From: Zelonia costaricensis
Lineage: Eukaryota > Euglenozoa > Kinetoplastea > Trypanosomatida > Trypanosomatidae
Reading direction: 5' to 3'
DNA length: 48,930 nt
Assembly (NCBI GenBank): GCA_030849075.1
Contig: JASAOO010003373.1
Coordinates: 1-48,930 of the forward strand
A program made the position numbers and the translations under genes. Below are positions 20,730 through 29,690 of this stretch, piece after piece (position 1 is the first letter of the stretch; every line of letters begins with the position of its first letter). Below the pieces are notes generated by a model. The model did not search any database and had not been told where the DNA came from. It saw only the letters and a list, made by a program, of their open reading frames with translations.

Positions 20730-21182
20730 TTAGTGCGGCATCAGCGCACGCACGATGGCGCCGTCACCGGCTGCGTCGTGAACCACAGTGTGCCACTCGT
20801 ACAGCGCACGGGTTTGCGTCGCCGTGAGGGGCGGCACGGTGGCGACCCTTCCATCCTCTGCAGCCGCCGTCGTCGTGGCGTCGGCGCTGCTGTGGCAGCA
20901 CTGCATGCACGCGTACAGAACGCGCATGAGTGCGTCGAGCTCCGACGTGGTCAAGGCCGCAGCCTCCAGCGCGCTGGTGCGCATCGCGAAAAGGGCGTCG
21001 GGCCGCGGTGGGGCTCGAGCTGCGTGCGTGGCAACAAACGCCGTGTCGGCGTCAACGAGAGCGGCGAACACGTCGCGTGCACGCGCCGCGGCGATGGGTT
21101 GCTGCGACGATTGGCCGAAGGCGTGCAGCGCCGCACGGAGCCGCTCGGCTGCGATTTCATGCGGGCTGTGTGCGCACGTCAT
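20730..21182 (-). CDS. ARPC5: Arp2/3 complex subunit 5 (p16-Arc)
   Basis: A 150-residue all-helical protein, the same length as human ARPC5 (151). The C-terminal half matches the family: LTTSELDALMRVLYACMQCC corresponds to the VDLLMKYIYKGFE helix, and YEWHTVVHDAAGDGAIVRAL corresponds to [21 protein letters not shown] at the end of the human protein. The N-terminal half is more divergent and Ala-rich. ARPC5 holds ARPC2 and Arp2 in the Arp2/3 complex, which nucleates branched actin filaments, in trypanosomatids mainly for endocytosis. The ATG at 21182 is the only in-frame start. The subunit is the least conserved of the complex, so finding the terminal motif intact gives good support. Confidence 0.88.
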   Translation of the reverse strand: MTCAHSPHEIAAERLRAALHAFGQSSQQPIAAARARDVFAALVDADTAFVATHAARAPPRPDALFAMRTSALEAAALTTSELDALMRVLYACMQCCHSSADATTTAAAEDGRVATVPPLTATQTRALYEWHTVVHDAAGDGAIVRALMPH

Positions 21183-21215
21183 GAGCCCTGGGGAAGGTCA
21201 AGCCTTCTCATACGC

Positions 21216-21247
21216 ATGTGTGTGCGTGCGTGTGTGTGTGTGTGTGT
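21216..21247. repeat. (TG)n microsatellite (sense CA), ARPC5 leader
   Basis: TG repeat with CG interruptions on the plus strand, 34 nt upstream of the ARPC5 ATG. Confidence 0.93.
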
Positions 21248-21571
21248 CGGAGTGGGTGACCGAGGATGGAGAGCACAGGAGGACGCGTGGATCAGGGCGA
21301 GTATTGAAAACGCGGATAGACACTTGAGTACGCACTCCTGCGAGGCGCAGCGGAACGTCGCCACGCCGGCCCCCCCCCCCCACCTCCCCTCCCCTCCCTT
21401 GTTCGAGAGGGCACAGGAGAGGCATGTTCTGCGCAGGTGTGGGTGCGCGTAGCCCCACACGGGAATGGCTTCAGATCCACCGCAGGCACAACTCGCGTAG
21501 TGGCGCACAGGTGACGCGCCCTCAGCGGGCCCGCGCCTCTTCAGCGCGCGCACACGCCAACACAGCGGCGC

Positions 21572-21574
<3 letters not shown>

Positions 21575-21602
<28 letters not shown>
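21575..21602. repeat. (CA)n microsatellite (sense TG)
   Basis: Pure CA repeat on the plus strand. Confidence 0.95.
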
Positions 21603-21719
21603 GACACCCCTTTTGGGGTTTTGCCTTTGCAGCGGTGACTTGCGCCCGCTCGCGATAACGCGAACACAAATAAGAGAACGGAGAAGGAGGACAAGAGCTG
21701 CGCTTCCGCCTAAACACAG

Positions 21720-21752
<33 letters not shown>
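21720..21752. repeat. (CA)n microsatellite (sense TG)
   Basis: CA repeat of about 15 units on the plus strand, 120 nt from the previous one. Confidence 0.95.
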
Positions 21753-21755
<3 letters not shown>

Positions 21756-21921
21756 GTGCCCATGTGGGGAGAGCAAGCCGCTCGCCACTTCGATAGCCAA
21801 CGGAGGCCCGGATGCGTCGCTTGACATCAACTCGAAACGAAACAAGCGAAGCACAGGCACACGCAAAGGGGTGGCGTGAAAGCGGCGGCGGGGGAAGGGG
21901 GGGGGGGGATGCGGCGCACAG

Positions 21922-22172
21922 TACAGGACGCGCCGAGTTGACGGAGGGTCGGGCGGGGCGCCGAGACCCACCGGCGTGTGCGTGGGTGCGGCCACGCGTA
22001 AGGAGAGGAGGGAGGGAGGGGGAGGAGGAGGAGAAAGTGTGCAGCANTACAGGACGCGCCGAGTTGACGGAGGGTCGGGCGGGGCGCCGAGACCCACCGG
22101 CGTGTGCGTGGGTGCGGCCACGCGTAAGGAGAGGAGGGAGGGAGGGGGAGGAGGAGGAGAAAGTGTGCAGCA
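21922..22172. repeat. Identical 125-bp direct repeat around a single N
   Basis: Bases 21922-22046 and 22048-22172 read identically, separated only by the N at 22047. Perfect identity right up to the N is the pattern expected when two contigs with overlapping ends were joined without merging the overlap, so this is probably one copy in the genome. Confidence 0.95.
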
Positions 22173-23074
22173 GGAGGAGCGGGAACTCAAAACAGCGAAG
22201 ATTGACCTCAAACAACAACACTGAAGCTGACATATTCAAAAAGACAAGACACATCGCAAAAAGGGCCAAAAGGAAGGGAAACCACTAAACAGATGCTACC
22301 GCACCGGGTGCAATCGACTCATCGGTGTGGGTGCGGGCGTGGGAGGGGGGAGGGGCGGGCGATTCACGTTGGGAGGTACGCGCGAGCGTCTGCGAGTAGA
22401 CATGCAAGAGAGGAGGGGGGGGAGAAGCGGAGGCTGAGGCGCGGGGCGCGGGGTCTGCGCTGGCAGAACTTGAAGCACGCACACAACCGAAGAAAGCCCC
22501 GACGGTGGGAAGCAGCAGCGTACACGGCGAGCGACTCCTCTCTCCCCCTCCACCCGCCGTGGCCTCACCCATTGCCTTCCCCTCCCTCGCCGACAGCGCC
22601 TCCCCCCCCCCCACCGCGCCAAAGCTGTGCCACACACGCATCAACACCCGCGCGTGCACAGCGTGACCCCCGCAAGGGAACAACGAAGCTAAAAAAAGAA
22701 AAAAAAAAAAGAAGGCGCCGGACGCGGAGAGGCCCTTAAGAGTTGAGTGAAGTGGAGAACGGCCCCCCCCTTCGCGCGCAGCACATCAAACCTACACAGA
22801 CACACGCGTGCTGGGGCACTACCACTCTTGTATCCGAGCGTAGCCTCCAACCCCCCTCCCACCCGACCGCAGCGCGTCGTCCTCTCCCCCCCCCCCTCGC
22901 CTCTCCCGCTCTCTGTCGATGTGCGCTCATCGACGTACTCCTACGTGAGCGCACCTACACGCACCCTCGCGGCCGCGCGTGCAGCTGAGGGGACCAACGG
23001 TGGTGCACAGATCCGGGAATAAGGGGGGAGGGGAGAGGAGGGCGCACGTGGCGCACGCGGCATCCCCTCACTTG

Positions 23075-23557
23075 TTACGCAACGGTGAGCCACAGCGCCA
23101 TCGCCATCGCGGCGACTGCGACGAGCCGCGCCGAGGTCGCCGCCGTGGGCAGGGCCGCGCTGTCCCCGAACTCATCCACCCCAGAGTTGCCCTTGCAGGT
23201 CATGCCAACGTACGAGCTGTTCCCTGCGGCCCCGATGTTGGCGCAGCATGAGAAGGCCGGCATGACCGACTGCGCCGCGCACAGCACGGTGACACTGCGC
23301 AGCGCCTCGATCGCACCCCCGCAGTATGGCTTCGTAGTGGTGGCGTTGTAGTCGATGCAGCAGAAGGCCGACTTGTACGTGTTCAGCGTCGCGGAGCTCG
23401 TGAACCGGGTCGTGATGCAGAGCGACTTGAAGAAGGCCGCGAAGCCGTCGGCGCTGCTGTCGCTGGGGGAGCTGCCGGTGGAGGTGACCGGCGTACCGGC
23501 TGTTGCGATCAGCAGGACCGCGAGCACAGCCACCGCACGGAGGGCCGCGGCGGACAT
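23075..23557 (-). CDS. Small Cys-rich, putative GPI-anchored surface protein
   Basis: A 160-residue protein with a hydrophobic N-terminal signal peptide (residues 5-22), a mature domain with eight Cys (47, 66, 67, 79, 93, 104, 105, 121, all between residues 45 and 125, suggesting four disulfides), two N-glycosylation sequons (Asn71, Asn113) and a C-terminal hydrophobic tail (145-160) after a small-residue spacer. That layout is typical of a GPI-anchored surface protein with the anchor site near residues 124-138. I do not recognise the family and give no function. Start is the ATG at 23557, which places the signal peptide at the very N-terminus; 12 upstream in-frame codons are less likely. The tail could instead be a membrane anchor. 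Confidence 0.85.
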   Translation of the reverse strand: MSAAALRAVAVLAVLLIATAGTPVTSTGSSPSDSSADGFAAFFKSLCITTRFTSSATLNTYKSAFCCIDYNATTTKPYCGGAIEALRSVTVLCAAQSVMPAFSCCANIGAAGNSSYVGMTCKGNSGVDEFGDSAALPTAATSARLVAVAAMAMALWLTVA

Positions 23558-23690
23558 GATGGCGCGTGGGATGAGGTGGAGGAAAAGGGGCAACGACTCG
23601 AGTTTGCTTCTGCGTCCGGAGAGCGATGGTCGAGCAGTTCTTACCCAGGGTTGGAGGACAGTTGTGATCAGCCCAGCGAGTAGAAGGGGT

Positions 23691-23714
23691 GCGTGTGTGT
23701 GTGTGTGTGTGTGT
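23691..23714. repeat. (TG)n microsatellite (sense CA), surface-protein leader
   Basis: Pure TG repeat on the plus strand, 134 nt upstream of the ATG at 23557. Confidence 0.95.
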
Positions 23715-25299
23715 GATCGAGTCGTGTGGCCTCACGGAGGCGGGCACTGCACGGAGGAGGTGGAGGTGAGGTCGCACACACGAGGCACTCAAGGAGACTT
23801 GCGACCAGGACGGGGAAGGTGCACGGGAAGACACACACGGTAGGAAGCAGAGTGAGAACGTTACACGGGACACGGAAGTCGCAACGCGTGCAGCCACAGT
23901 GGCAGTAGGATGTGTGCGGGGTGTAAAGGCGGTGCTGTGTAGAACTTGGACGAGGTGCGTGGAGATGGCGAATGGGGCTGGTGGTGCTGGTGCGATGGCG
24001 ACGGAGGCGTCCGGCGTCGATGATGGAGGTGAAGACAGAGAGGGAGGGAGGGCATGCACGCGATGAGGTGTGCGGGGTAGTGTGGAGAGTAGGCAGGAGC
24101 ACATGGATGAGAAGGCGGCTGCGCAGTCCGCTGATAACGTGTAGCTCATCACACTGCACCCCCCGCCCCGCAGCTTCGGGCTGCTTCCCAATTCACCTTC
24201 TTGTCGTCCTTGCAGAGTTGCACCTGGTGCACCGAGCAACAGATGAGGTGACGCACGTCAGCCTGAGTGTGCGTCTGTCTGTGTTCTTGTGTGTGTGTGT
24301 GTGCAGGCAGTCGCTCTTCTGCACTGGCCACTCAGCACAGCCGCGCCCATTCACGCGGACGCGAGCGATGATGGTAGTAGTGGTGGTGGTGTGTCGTGTG
24401 CGGCGGTGGACTCGTGCAGGGATTTCAACTTCGTTATGCGGCGCCGCAGTCGCGCGTGGCACGTCAGTGGGAGGGACAGAAGGAAGGTCGAGAGGGCGGC
24501 GGGGGCGGGAGGGGGGGGAGGGGGAGTTCCTGAGGATGCGTGGCTGCAGATGTGTGGGTGCGCCTCCTCGAGAAACTCAATGGATGCACGCCCACACCCA
24601 CACACACACACAGGCATATGTGCACTGCACAATGAGTGTATCTTAGCCTGCGCGCACGCTCCCACACACACGCGCCTGTGTATCCCGGGGATGAGTCAGT
24701 CGGAGGGGAGGGGGAGGGGGGGGCTAGACTAACATGAAACGGGTGAGTGGGGAAGAGCCGGAGTGGCGCCTCACCGCCGATGCCACATCTCCATCGCAGG
24801 CGCGCGTGCGCGACGTCCGGTGCACCGCCCGTCGCGCCGGCCACAGGCGAGCCGCGAGAAAACAGGAAAACAAGAAATCGAGAGTCGAGGGCACACACAC
24901 ACACACACGCAGACGCGCACGCACACACGCGCATACTTGGGGAACTCGAGGGGGGTGTGGGTGCCGGGAGGGAGGGGGAAGGGGGAAGGGCTGGTGCGTG
25001 CGACGCGCACTCACACGCCTCCGAGGCATCTGTGTGAGCTCATTGTGTCCTCTCCCTCCCCTCCCCCCGGGATGCGCGTACACACAGGTACGCTAGCGCG
25101 GTGGGGTTGCCGCGGCGATCGCCTCCACCACAACGCCTTCGTGAGGTGCGGGGGCGGAGGGGCGAAGCACTCGCGGACGTGCTACAGAAAAGGAGGAGAA
25201 GCGGGACACGTGCGTCACCGTCGCACGTGTGTGCTTGTGTGTGGGTGTGCGGGTGTGTGTCGGTGCGTGCATGGGTTGATGGGTCACGCGGTGTCCCGT

Positions 25300-25315
25300 A
25301 CACACACGCACACAA
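25300..25315. repeat. Short (CA)n tract (sense TG), HACD 3' flank
   Basis: Begins only 11 nt past the HACD stop codon in the sense direction. Confidence 0.85.
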
Positions 25316-25325
25316 CTGGTGGCGT

Positions 25326-26000
25326 CTAGGCGGACTTCTTCGCGGCCTCGGCGGTGGCCTTGGCAAGCGTCTTGCGGCGCTGGGCGAGCATGTACGAGTA
25401 CATGACGTAGCTGCCGTACGGGTAGATGCCGAGGAGGATGAACCACACGCAGTTGTACCACGAGAAGGTGAAGTTGATGCGGTTGGGCAGCTCCACCGTC
25501 CACGGCTTGTGCTCCTTGATGTACGGCAGTGCCTTGTACAGGCACCCGATCTCACCGGTGATGCCGACGGGGTAGAGCACCATGAAGGCGGAGTAGCGCA
25601 GCCACGTCAGTGGTGCAATCTTTGCCTTGACGATGTTCGCGCCGTAGAAGGAGTACCGGATGATCTCGCTCAGGCACCACGCGATGAGCATCTGCACGAA
25701 CAGCGGGCTCTTCGTGGCGTCGGTGTCACCGATGCGGCAGGCGCCGTACAGCACAATCAGGCGGGAGAGCACCTGCAGGAAGGTCGTGCCCACCGGGCTG
25801 CGCACGAGGCCCATCGCGGCGTGCACAATCTCAGCCACGGCGCCCGTCTGCGCGACGCAGAGGAGCTGGGCAATCTGCGGGTACACGGACGCCGCGCTGC
25901 CGCCCTCGGCGATCGTCTTCACCGTCTTTACGAGGATCGTGCCCCAGCCCAGGCACATGCCGGCGTTGTAGGCCAGCAGGTAGATGTCCTTCACGTTCAT
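25326..26000 (-). CDS. Very-long-chain (3R)-3-hydroxyacyl-CoA dehydratase (PTPLA/HACD)
   Basis: A 224-residue polytopic ER membrane enzyme of the Phs1/HACD family, which performs the third step of fatty acid elongation (dehydration of 3-hydroxyacyl-CoA to trans-2-enoyl-CoA). The N-terminus YLLAYNAGMCLGWG, the middle GLVRSPVGTTFLQVLSR and the segment LIAWCLSEIIRYSFY are typical of the family. The catalytic Tyr and Glu of yeast Phs1 (spaced by seven) correspond to Tyr143 and Glu150 in VLYPVGITGE. About six hydrophobic segments are present and the C-terminus is a Lys-rich cytosolic tail ending KKSA, possibly an ER-retrieval signal. Length matches the family (about 220). Start is the ATG at 26000. 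In trypanosomatids the enzyme would work with the elongase (ELO) system. Confidence 0.95.
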   Translation of the reverse strand: MNVKDIYLLAYNAGMCLGWGTILVKTVKTIAEGGSAASVYPQIAQLLCVAQTGAVAEIVHAAMGLVRSPVGTTFLQVLSRLIVLYGACRIGDTDATKSPLFVQMLIAWCLSEIIRYSFYGANIVKAKIAPLTWLRYSAFMVLYPVGITGEIGCLYKALPYIKEHKPWTVELPNRINFTFSWYNCVWFILLGIYPYGSYVMYSYMLAQRRKTLAKATAEAAKKSA

Positions 26001-26612
26001 CGTGGACGGACGTTAACGGGAAGAGGGAGTGGAGGGGGTGAGGGGGAGGGGGGACGGAGAGTTGACGCGGAGGAGGGGATGGAGGCGAGTGGTTAGGATT
26101 CGAAGGCGATAGCTGCACGCATTGTGGGGAGGGGGAGGGGGAAAGGGGGGGGGCGGCGAAGCGCCGGTGTGTGTCGACGTGTGAAGCGGGGGGACATGGG
26201 GACGGAGAGGAAAGTCGTGCAAGCATTGGGTGGTGCAGACACGGAGGCAGAGAGACAGGCAGAGTTCAACGCGCTACCGTAGAGCGCCATCGAGCATCCG
26301 CTTTGCCGCAGGGTAGTGGCATCAAGGCGGTGCACAAGGAGGCTCACACGCCATGCACTTGTGGAGGTGGGGGTGGGGGGAGGGGCAGTGATGAGTTTGT
26401 GTGTTCCAGCCCTGTCGCACGAACGCGGTGCGTTCGAGAAGAGCAAAAGACGCCGCACGTACTCGCTTCGTTGGGGCTCCGTGCCCGCTTCACTCCACAC
26501 ATGCGCAAGAAGGAGTTGATATGTGTGTGTGTGTGTTCCGCAACCACCGCTCATCACGAAACTCTTCCCTATCCACGCACAAACACACACACACACACAT
26601 GCATAGTGGGCC
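26001..26612. other. Intergenic region, Tudor gene to HACD
   Basis: No gene seen. Sense order is TG (26582-26599), CA (26521-26536), then a weak CA stretch (26168-26182), a poly-C tract (about 26144-26152) and the HACD ATG. The two tracts at 26521 and 26582 are only 45 nt apart and complementary, so they could fold back on each other. Confidence 0.6.
26521..26599. repeat. Inverted pair of CA/TG microsatellites
   Basis: Plus-strand TG repeat (26521-26536) and CA repeat (26582-26599) form complementary arms of 16-18 nt with a loop of about 45 nt. The sense transcript reads TG arm then CA arm. Confidence 0.85.
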
Positions 26613-27569
26613 CTACACGCGACGCTTCTTGTGTTTGCGGGCCCCGGCGTCGACGCCCATCATGTCCCCCATCAACGCCTGCCAGTCATCCGCGTCCTTC
26701 GCCACCTTGGCCGCGACCTGCTGCCGCTGCTCCGCCGTCCGCTCACGCTTCAGTCGCGCCTGCTCAGCGCGGCGCGCGACGCGCTCCTCATCTGTCTTGG
26801 GCCGGTGCCGCAGCTGCGCGTAGAACTTGCCCACCCGCACATGCGACAGCGGCACGGTCACCGTGACCGTGCCGCCGGTGGGGGACGACGCGGCGCCAGG
26901 CGCGGCGGCGTCGGCCGGCACCTTCACAAGCACCGTCTCCTCCAGCGTCAGGCGGTCCACAACACCCTCGACGTAGCGACCCGTCTGCGGGTGAATGACG
27001 TGGCACGCGACGCCGCCCATCAACTCGCCGGCCGCCTCGCCCGCTTGCCACGGCCGCAGTGCCTCGCTGTGTACGACCTCCTCCACGTTGTGCCCCAGGA
27101 TCCATGCGCGGTACTGCACCCGGTCCACGTCCTTCGCGGGCGGCACGACCCCGGTGATCACGCAGGGGTACCAGTCACGCTCATCGAAGAGAACCTCGTA
27201 GGGGGCAGCCTGCAAGGCCGCCGGGGCGCTGCCGGGCTGCGGCGGAGGTGGAAAGAGGATCATGGTCTGCACCTCCCCCGTCTCAGGCGCCTTCACGACG
27301 CGCTTGAGCAGCCCCGGCGTCACTTCCACAGTTTCCTCGTCGTTGAGGAGCTGTGCGAGGGTGCGCAGCTGCACTTCGACCTCCTCCACCAGCGCCGCCA
27401 TCTGCTCCGCCTCCTCGCCGTCCGCGTCGGTCGCCGCGAGGATGTCATCGAGGCCGTCGATCAACTCGCGGTAGCTCGCGAGGCGCCGCTCGCGGCTCAT
27501 GCGCTGCACGTCCTCCTCCCAGCCCATCTCACCCGGCGCGTTCTCGCCCAGCGCGGCAGCATCGGCCAT
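26613..27569 (-). CDS. Tudor-domain protein, SPF30/SMNDC1-like
   Basis: A 318-residue, likely nuclear protein. The N-terminal helix (residues 32-75, SYRELIDGLDDILAATD then VEEVEVQLRTLAQLL) resembles the coiled N-terminus of splicing factor SPF30. A Tudor-like beta barrel follows (about 122-174: YEVLFDERDWYPCVITGV, VQYRAWILGHNVEEV), then a second barrel-like unit (about 185-225: ACHVIHPQTGRYVEGVVD), a charged helix (RRAEQARLKRERTAEQRQQ) and a basic C-terminus KHKKRRV that could be a nuclear localisation signal. SPF30 binds dimethyl-arginine on Sm proteins and helps tri-snRNP join the spliceosome; here the relevant process would include trans-splicing. Start is the ATG at 27569; 19 upstream codons are leader. 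The Tudor fold is probable, the SPF30 orthology is moderate. Confidence 0.82.
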   Translation of the reverse strand: MADAAALGENAPGEMGWEEDVQRMSRERRLASYRELIDGLDDILAATDADGEEAEQMAALVEEVEVQLRTLAQLLNDEETVEVTPGLLKRVVKAPETGEVQTMILFPPPPQPGSAPAALQAAPYEVLFDERDWYPCVITGVVPPAKDVDRVQYRAWILGHNVEEVVHSEALRPWQAGEAAGELMGGVACHVIHPQTGRYVEGVVDRLTLEETVLVKVPADAAAPGAASSPTGGTVTVTVPLSHVRVGKFYAQLRHRPKTDEERVARRAEQARLKRERTAEQRQQVAAKVAKDADDWQALMGDMMGVDAGARKHKKRRV

Positions 27570-27670
27570 GGGTGCTGCAGGAAGGCGCAGAGAGACAGCA
27601 ACAGAAGCGGGGAAGTACTCGCACACGCGCGTAGGTGCGAGAGGAGGGGCGGGGGCTTGGAGGGGGTACC

Positions 27671-27709
27671 GTGTGTATGCGTATGTGTATGTGTATGTGT
27701 ATGTGTACG
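27671..27709. repeat. Imperfect (TG/TA)n tract (sense CA/TA), Tudor-gene leader
   Basis: Plus-strand GTATGT units repeated about six times, 100 nt upstream of the ATG at 27569. Confidence 0.85.
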
Positions 27710-27935
27710 TCTATGAATACTTCCTGTTCCTTCGCCAGCCTGTGAGTGAGAGACGAGAGAAGGAAGAGGTAAAGGCCGGGTTGTCCTGGGTTTTCGATTC
27801 ACGTCTGCCCCTGCTGAATGGGGTCGGGTTTCGATCTTGCGGCTGTCCAGCGGCACCAGAGGAATAATAAAGTTTCTTTTTGGGGGTCTTTCACGCACGA
27901 GAGTGCAGGGCCACCGCTCCTTCCCGCTTCCTGTC

Positions 27936-29690
27936 TCACCTCCCCGTGCCGCCAGTTGTTCCCCGTCGCGCTTGGTGTACGGGGCCACGGCTGGGCTTGT
28001 CGGCCAAATTGTCCGCTGCTTTTATGTAGCGGGCCGTGATGACGTACGGGAGGGCAGCCACGGAGTCAACAGTCTCAGCGTTGACGGCGTGGCTGCGTGA
28101 GAAGCCCCTCCGAAAAGCGGAGAGGGCGGAAGTGTTGTCGATGTGAAGACCGACCGGGGTACCTGGAACCAAAAAAGAAGAAAAAGCCTCAAAAGCGCAT
28201 CGTGCTGCGCGCAGCTCTGCTGCATTGATGTTGGTGGCGGGGGGCGGGGGTCGTGCCCCCAACGTGTGCCGGCGATTGCGGCTCGCTTGGTTGCGCGCTT
28301 CACACACACTGCGCCCCACCCGGTCAACGTGGCGTCGGTGTAGAGGTCGTACACCGCACCAGTGGGTGTGCCTTCCGGGCTGATTTTCCGGGCCACGTTT
28401 GCGGTGGCACATCTGGGCCACTCCGCCCATCCGCGTTGGGCGCTGGGCGCCCAATGCAGCGGGGTCGTCGCCTTTCACGAGGCCGCGTGACCAATGAGAA
28501 GACAAACGCCGGGACGCCGTTGGGAAACCACCAGTCTCGATGCACTCGAGTCATCAAGACCCGTGCCGCGAGCCACAGCCGTCCTCATAGACGTTCGAGC
28601 TGGCCCACAGTTACGCCCTCGTGATGATCCCAACGCAGCTTTCCCACTGTTTTCTCACCGACGCACACGGTGTGCTCTANAACGTGGCGTCGGTGTAGAG
28701 GTCGTACACCGCGCCAGTGGGTGTGCCTTCCGGGCTGATTTTCCGGGCCACGTTTGCGGTGGCACATCTGGGCCACTCCGCCCATCCGCGTTGGGCGCTG
28801 GGCGCCAATGCAGCGGGGTCGTCGCCTTTCACGAGGCCGCGTGACCAACGAGAAGGCAAACGCCGGGACGCCGTTGAGAAACCACCAGTCTCGATGCACT
28901 CGAATCATCAAGACCCGTGCCGCGAACCATAGCCGTCCTCATAGACGTTCGAGCTGGCCCACAGTTACGCCCTCGTGATGATCCCAACGCAGCTTTCCCA
29001 TTGTTTTCTCACCGACGCACACGGTGTGCTCTACGTGGTCGCGCTGGACTCCCGCGAAGGTGCACGCCTTCGCGACCTTTGCTTCCTTTAAATTGAGGGC
29101 TATGCGTGTTGTCTTCGCGCATGTTTCCACCCCGGTCGAGGGCAGCCTGAACGCTTGGTCGCGGCCCCGTGAACTGGATGTTGTCGATCCACACCGCCCC
29201 GCGAACACCAGGTGCTGGGGGGGGGGTGTACGCGGGGTGCCCTGCCACAGTTGCGGTAACGCGTGGGCCGAGACGCTCGTCGATACGCCGCTGCCAGCCC
29301 CGTTGCACTCCATCCTCCCACGGTGAGCTCGCGCAAGCCTTCCCCAAACGCCAGAAGAAAAGTCCGCGCCGCTGCAAGTCGCGCGGGGTGGAGGGTCCTG
29401 GACTACGCTCAGGTGACATCGGAAATGAGGCCGGAAAGGCGACGGCGTTTAGACGAGATCTGGAGGTGGCTGCACCAGTGCCCACGCACCCTACCCGAGT
29501 TGCACCGCCCCGCGGCATTGTCCGCCACCGATACAGGCGCGTTGCAAGACGCAAACGTCGTGGAGCCGTGCAGCCCCCGGGGTGGGCCGTGGTGGGCTCC
29601 GCCTTCACGGTGATGGAGGACCAGCGTGGCAAGCTTCGCCGCCGGTTCACTTCATGGTCGGCAAACGCTAAATATGTGGCTAAGTGAGCG
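27936..29690 (-). pseudogene. Degenerate DIRS/TATE-like retroelement: reverse transcriptase and RNase H remnant
   Basis: In several minus-strand frames interrupted by frameshifts and stops this region encodes parts of a reverse transcriptase followed by RNase H. Reverse-transcriptase traces are a WIDNIQFTG motif (near 29180), probably equivalent to the catalytic Y-x-D-D box, followed by LNLKEAKVAKACTFAG. The RNase H part has LYTDATLTGWGAV, NAAELRAARCAF, LHIDNTSALSAF and NLADKPSRG, giving all four D-E-D-D acidic positions. The block order RT then RNase H, and the style of these motifs, are like DIRS-group elements such as the trypanosomatid TATE or VIPER families. I see no tyrosine recombinase and no terminal repeats, so the element is truncated. 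One frameshift falls in a G-rich run near 28236-28251. Confidence 0.8.
28326..29033. repeat. Approximate 354-bp direct repeat of the retroelement around a single N
   Basis: Bases 28326-28679 and 28681-29033 are near copies joined at the N at 28680. I see roughly nine substitutions and one single-base indel (a C near 28450), about 2-3 per cent. They span the RT-to-RNase H junction. Either two tandem element copies or two haplotype versions joined by the assembler; unlike the 125-bp repeat they are not identical. Confidence 0.9.

Larger units (their letters stand above)
21183..23074. other. Intergenic region, 23075-23557 gene to ARPC5, with an assembly gap
   Basis: No convincing gene. It contains two long sense TG repeats (21720-21752, 21575-21602), a sense CA repeat (21216-21247) before ARPC5, a duplicated 125-bp block around an N at 22047, and an A-rich run (22690-22711). 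A 132-codon minus-strand frame at 22285-22683 has low-complexity composition and no recognisable domain. Confidence 0.6.
23558..25325. other. Intergenic region, HACD to surface protein gene
   Basis: No gene seen in 1.8 kb; frames of up to 355 codons on the minus strand here are pyrimidine-rich repeat translation. Sense order of tracts is TG (25300-25315), CA (25226-25262, imperfect), TG (24893-24937), TG (24594-24612), CA (24287-24304), CA (23691-23714). Confidence 0.6.

Noticed and set aside
23172..24239. Minus-strand 355-codon frame overlapping the surface protein gene
   Set aside because: Out of frame with the signal-peptide protein and made of repeat translation.
27497..27988. Minus-strand 163-codon frame beside the Tudor gene
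   Set aside because: Spans the retroelement edge and a repeat; no coherent protein.
27936..29690. Element as an LTR retrotransposon or a retrovirus-like copy
   Set aside because: No long terminal repeats, protease or integrase traces; motif style fits DIRS/TATE-type elements better.
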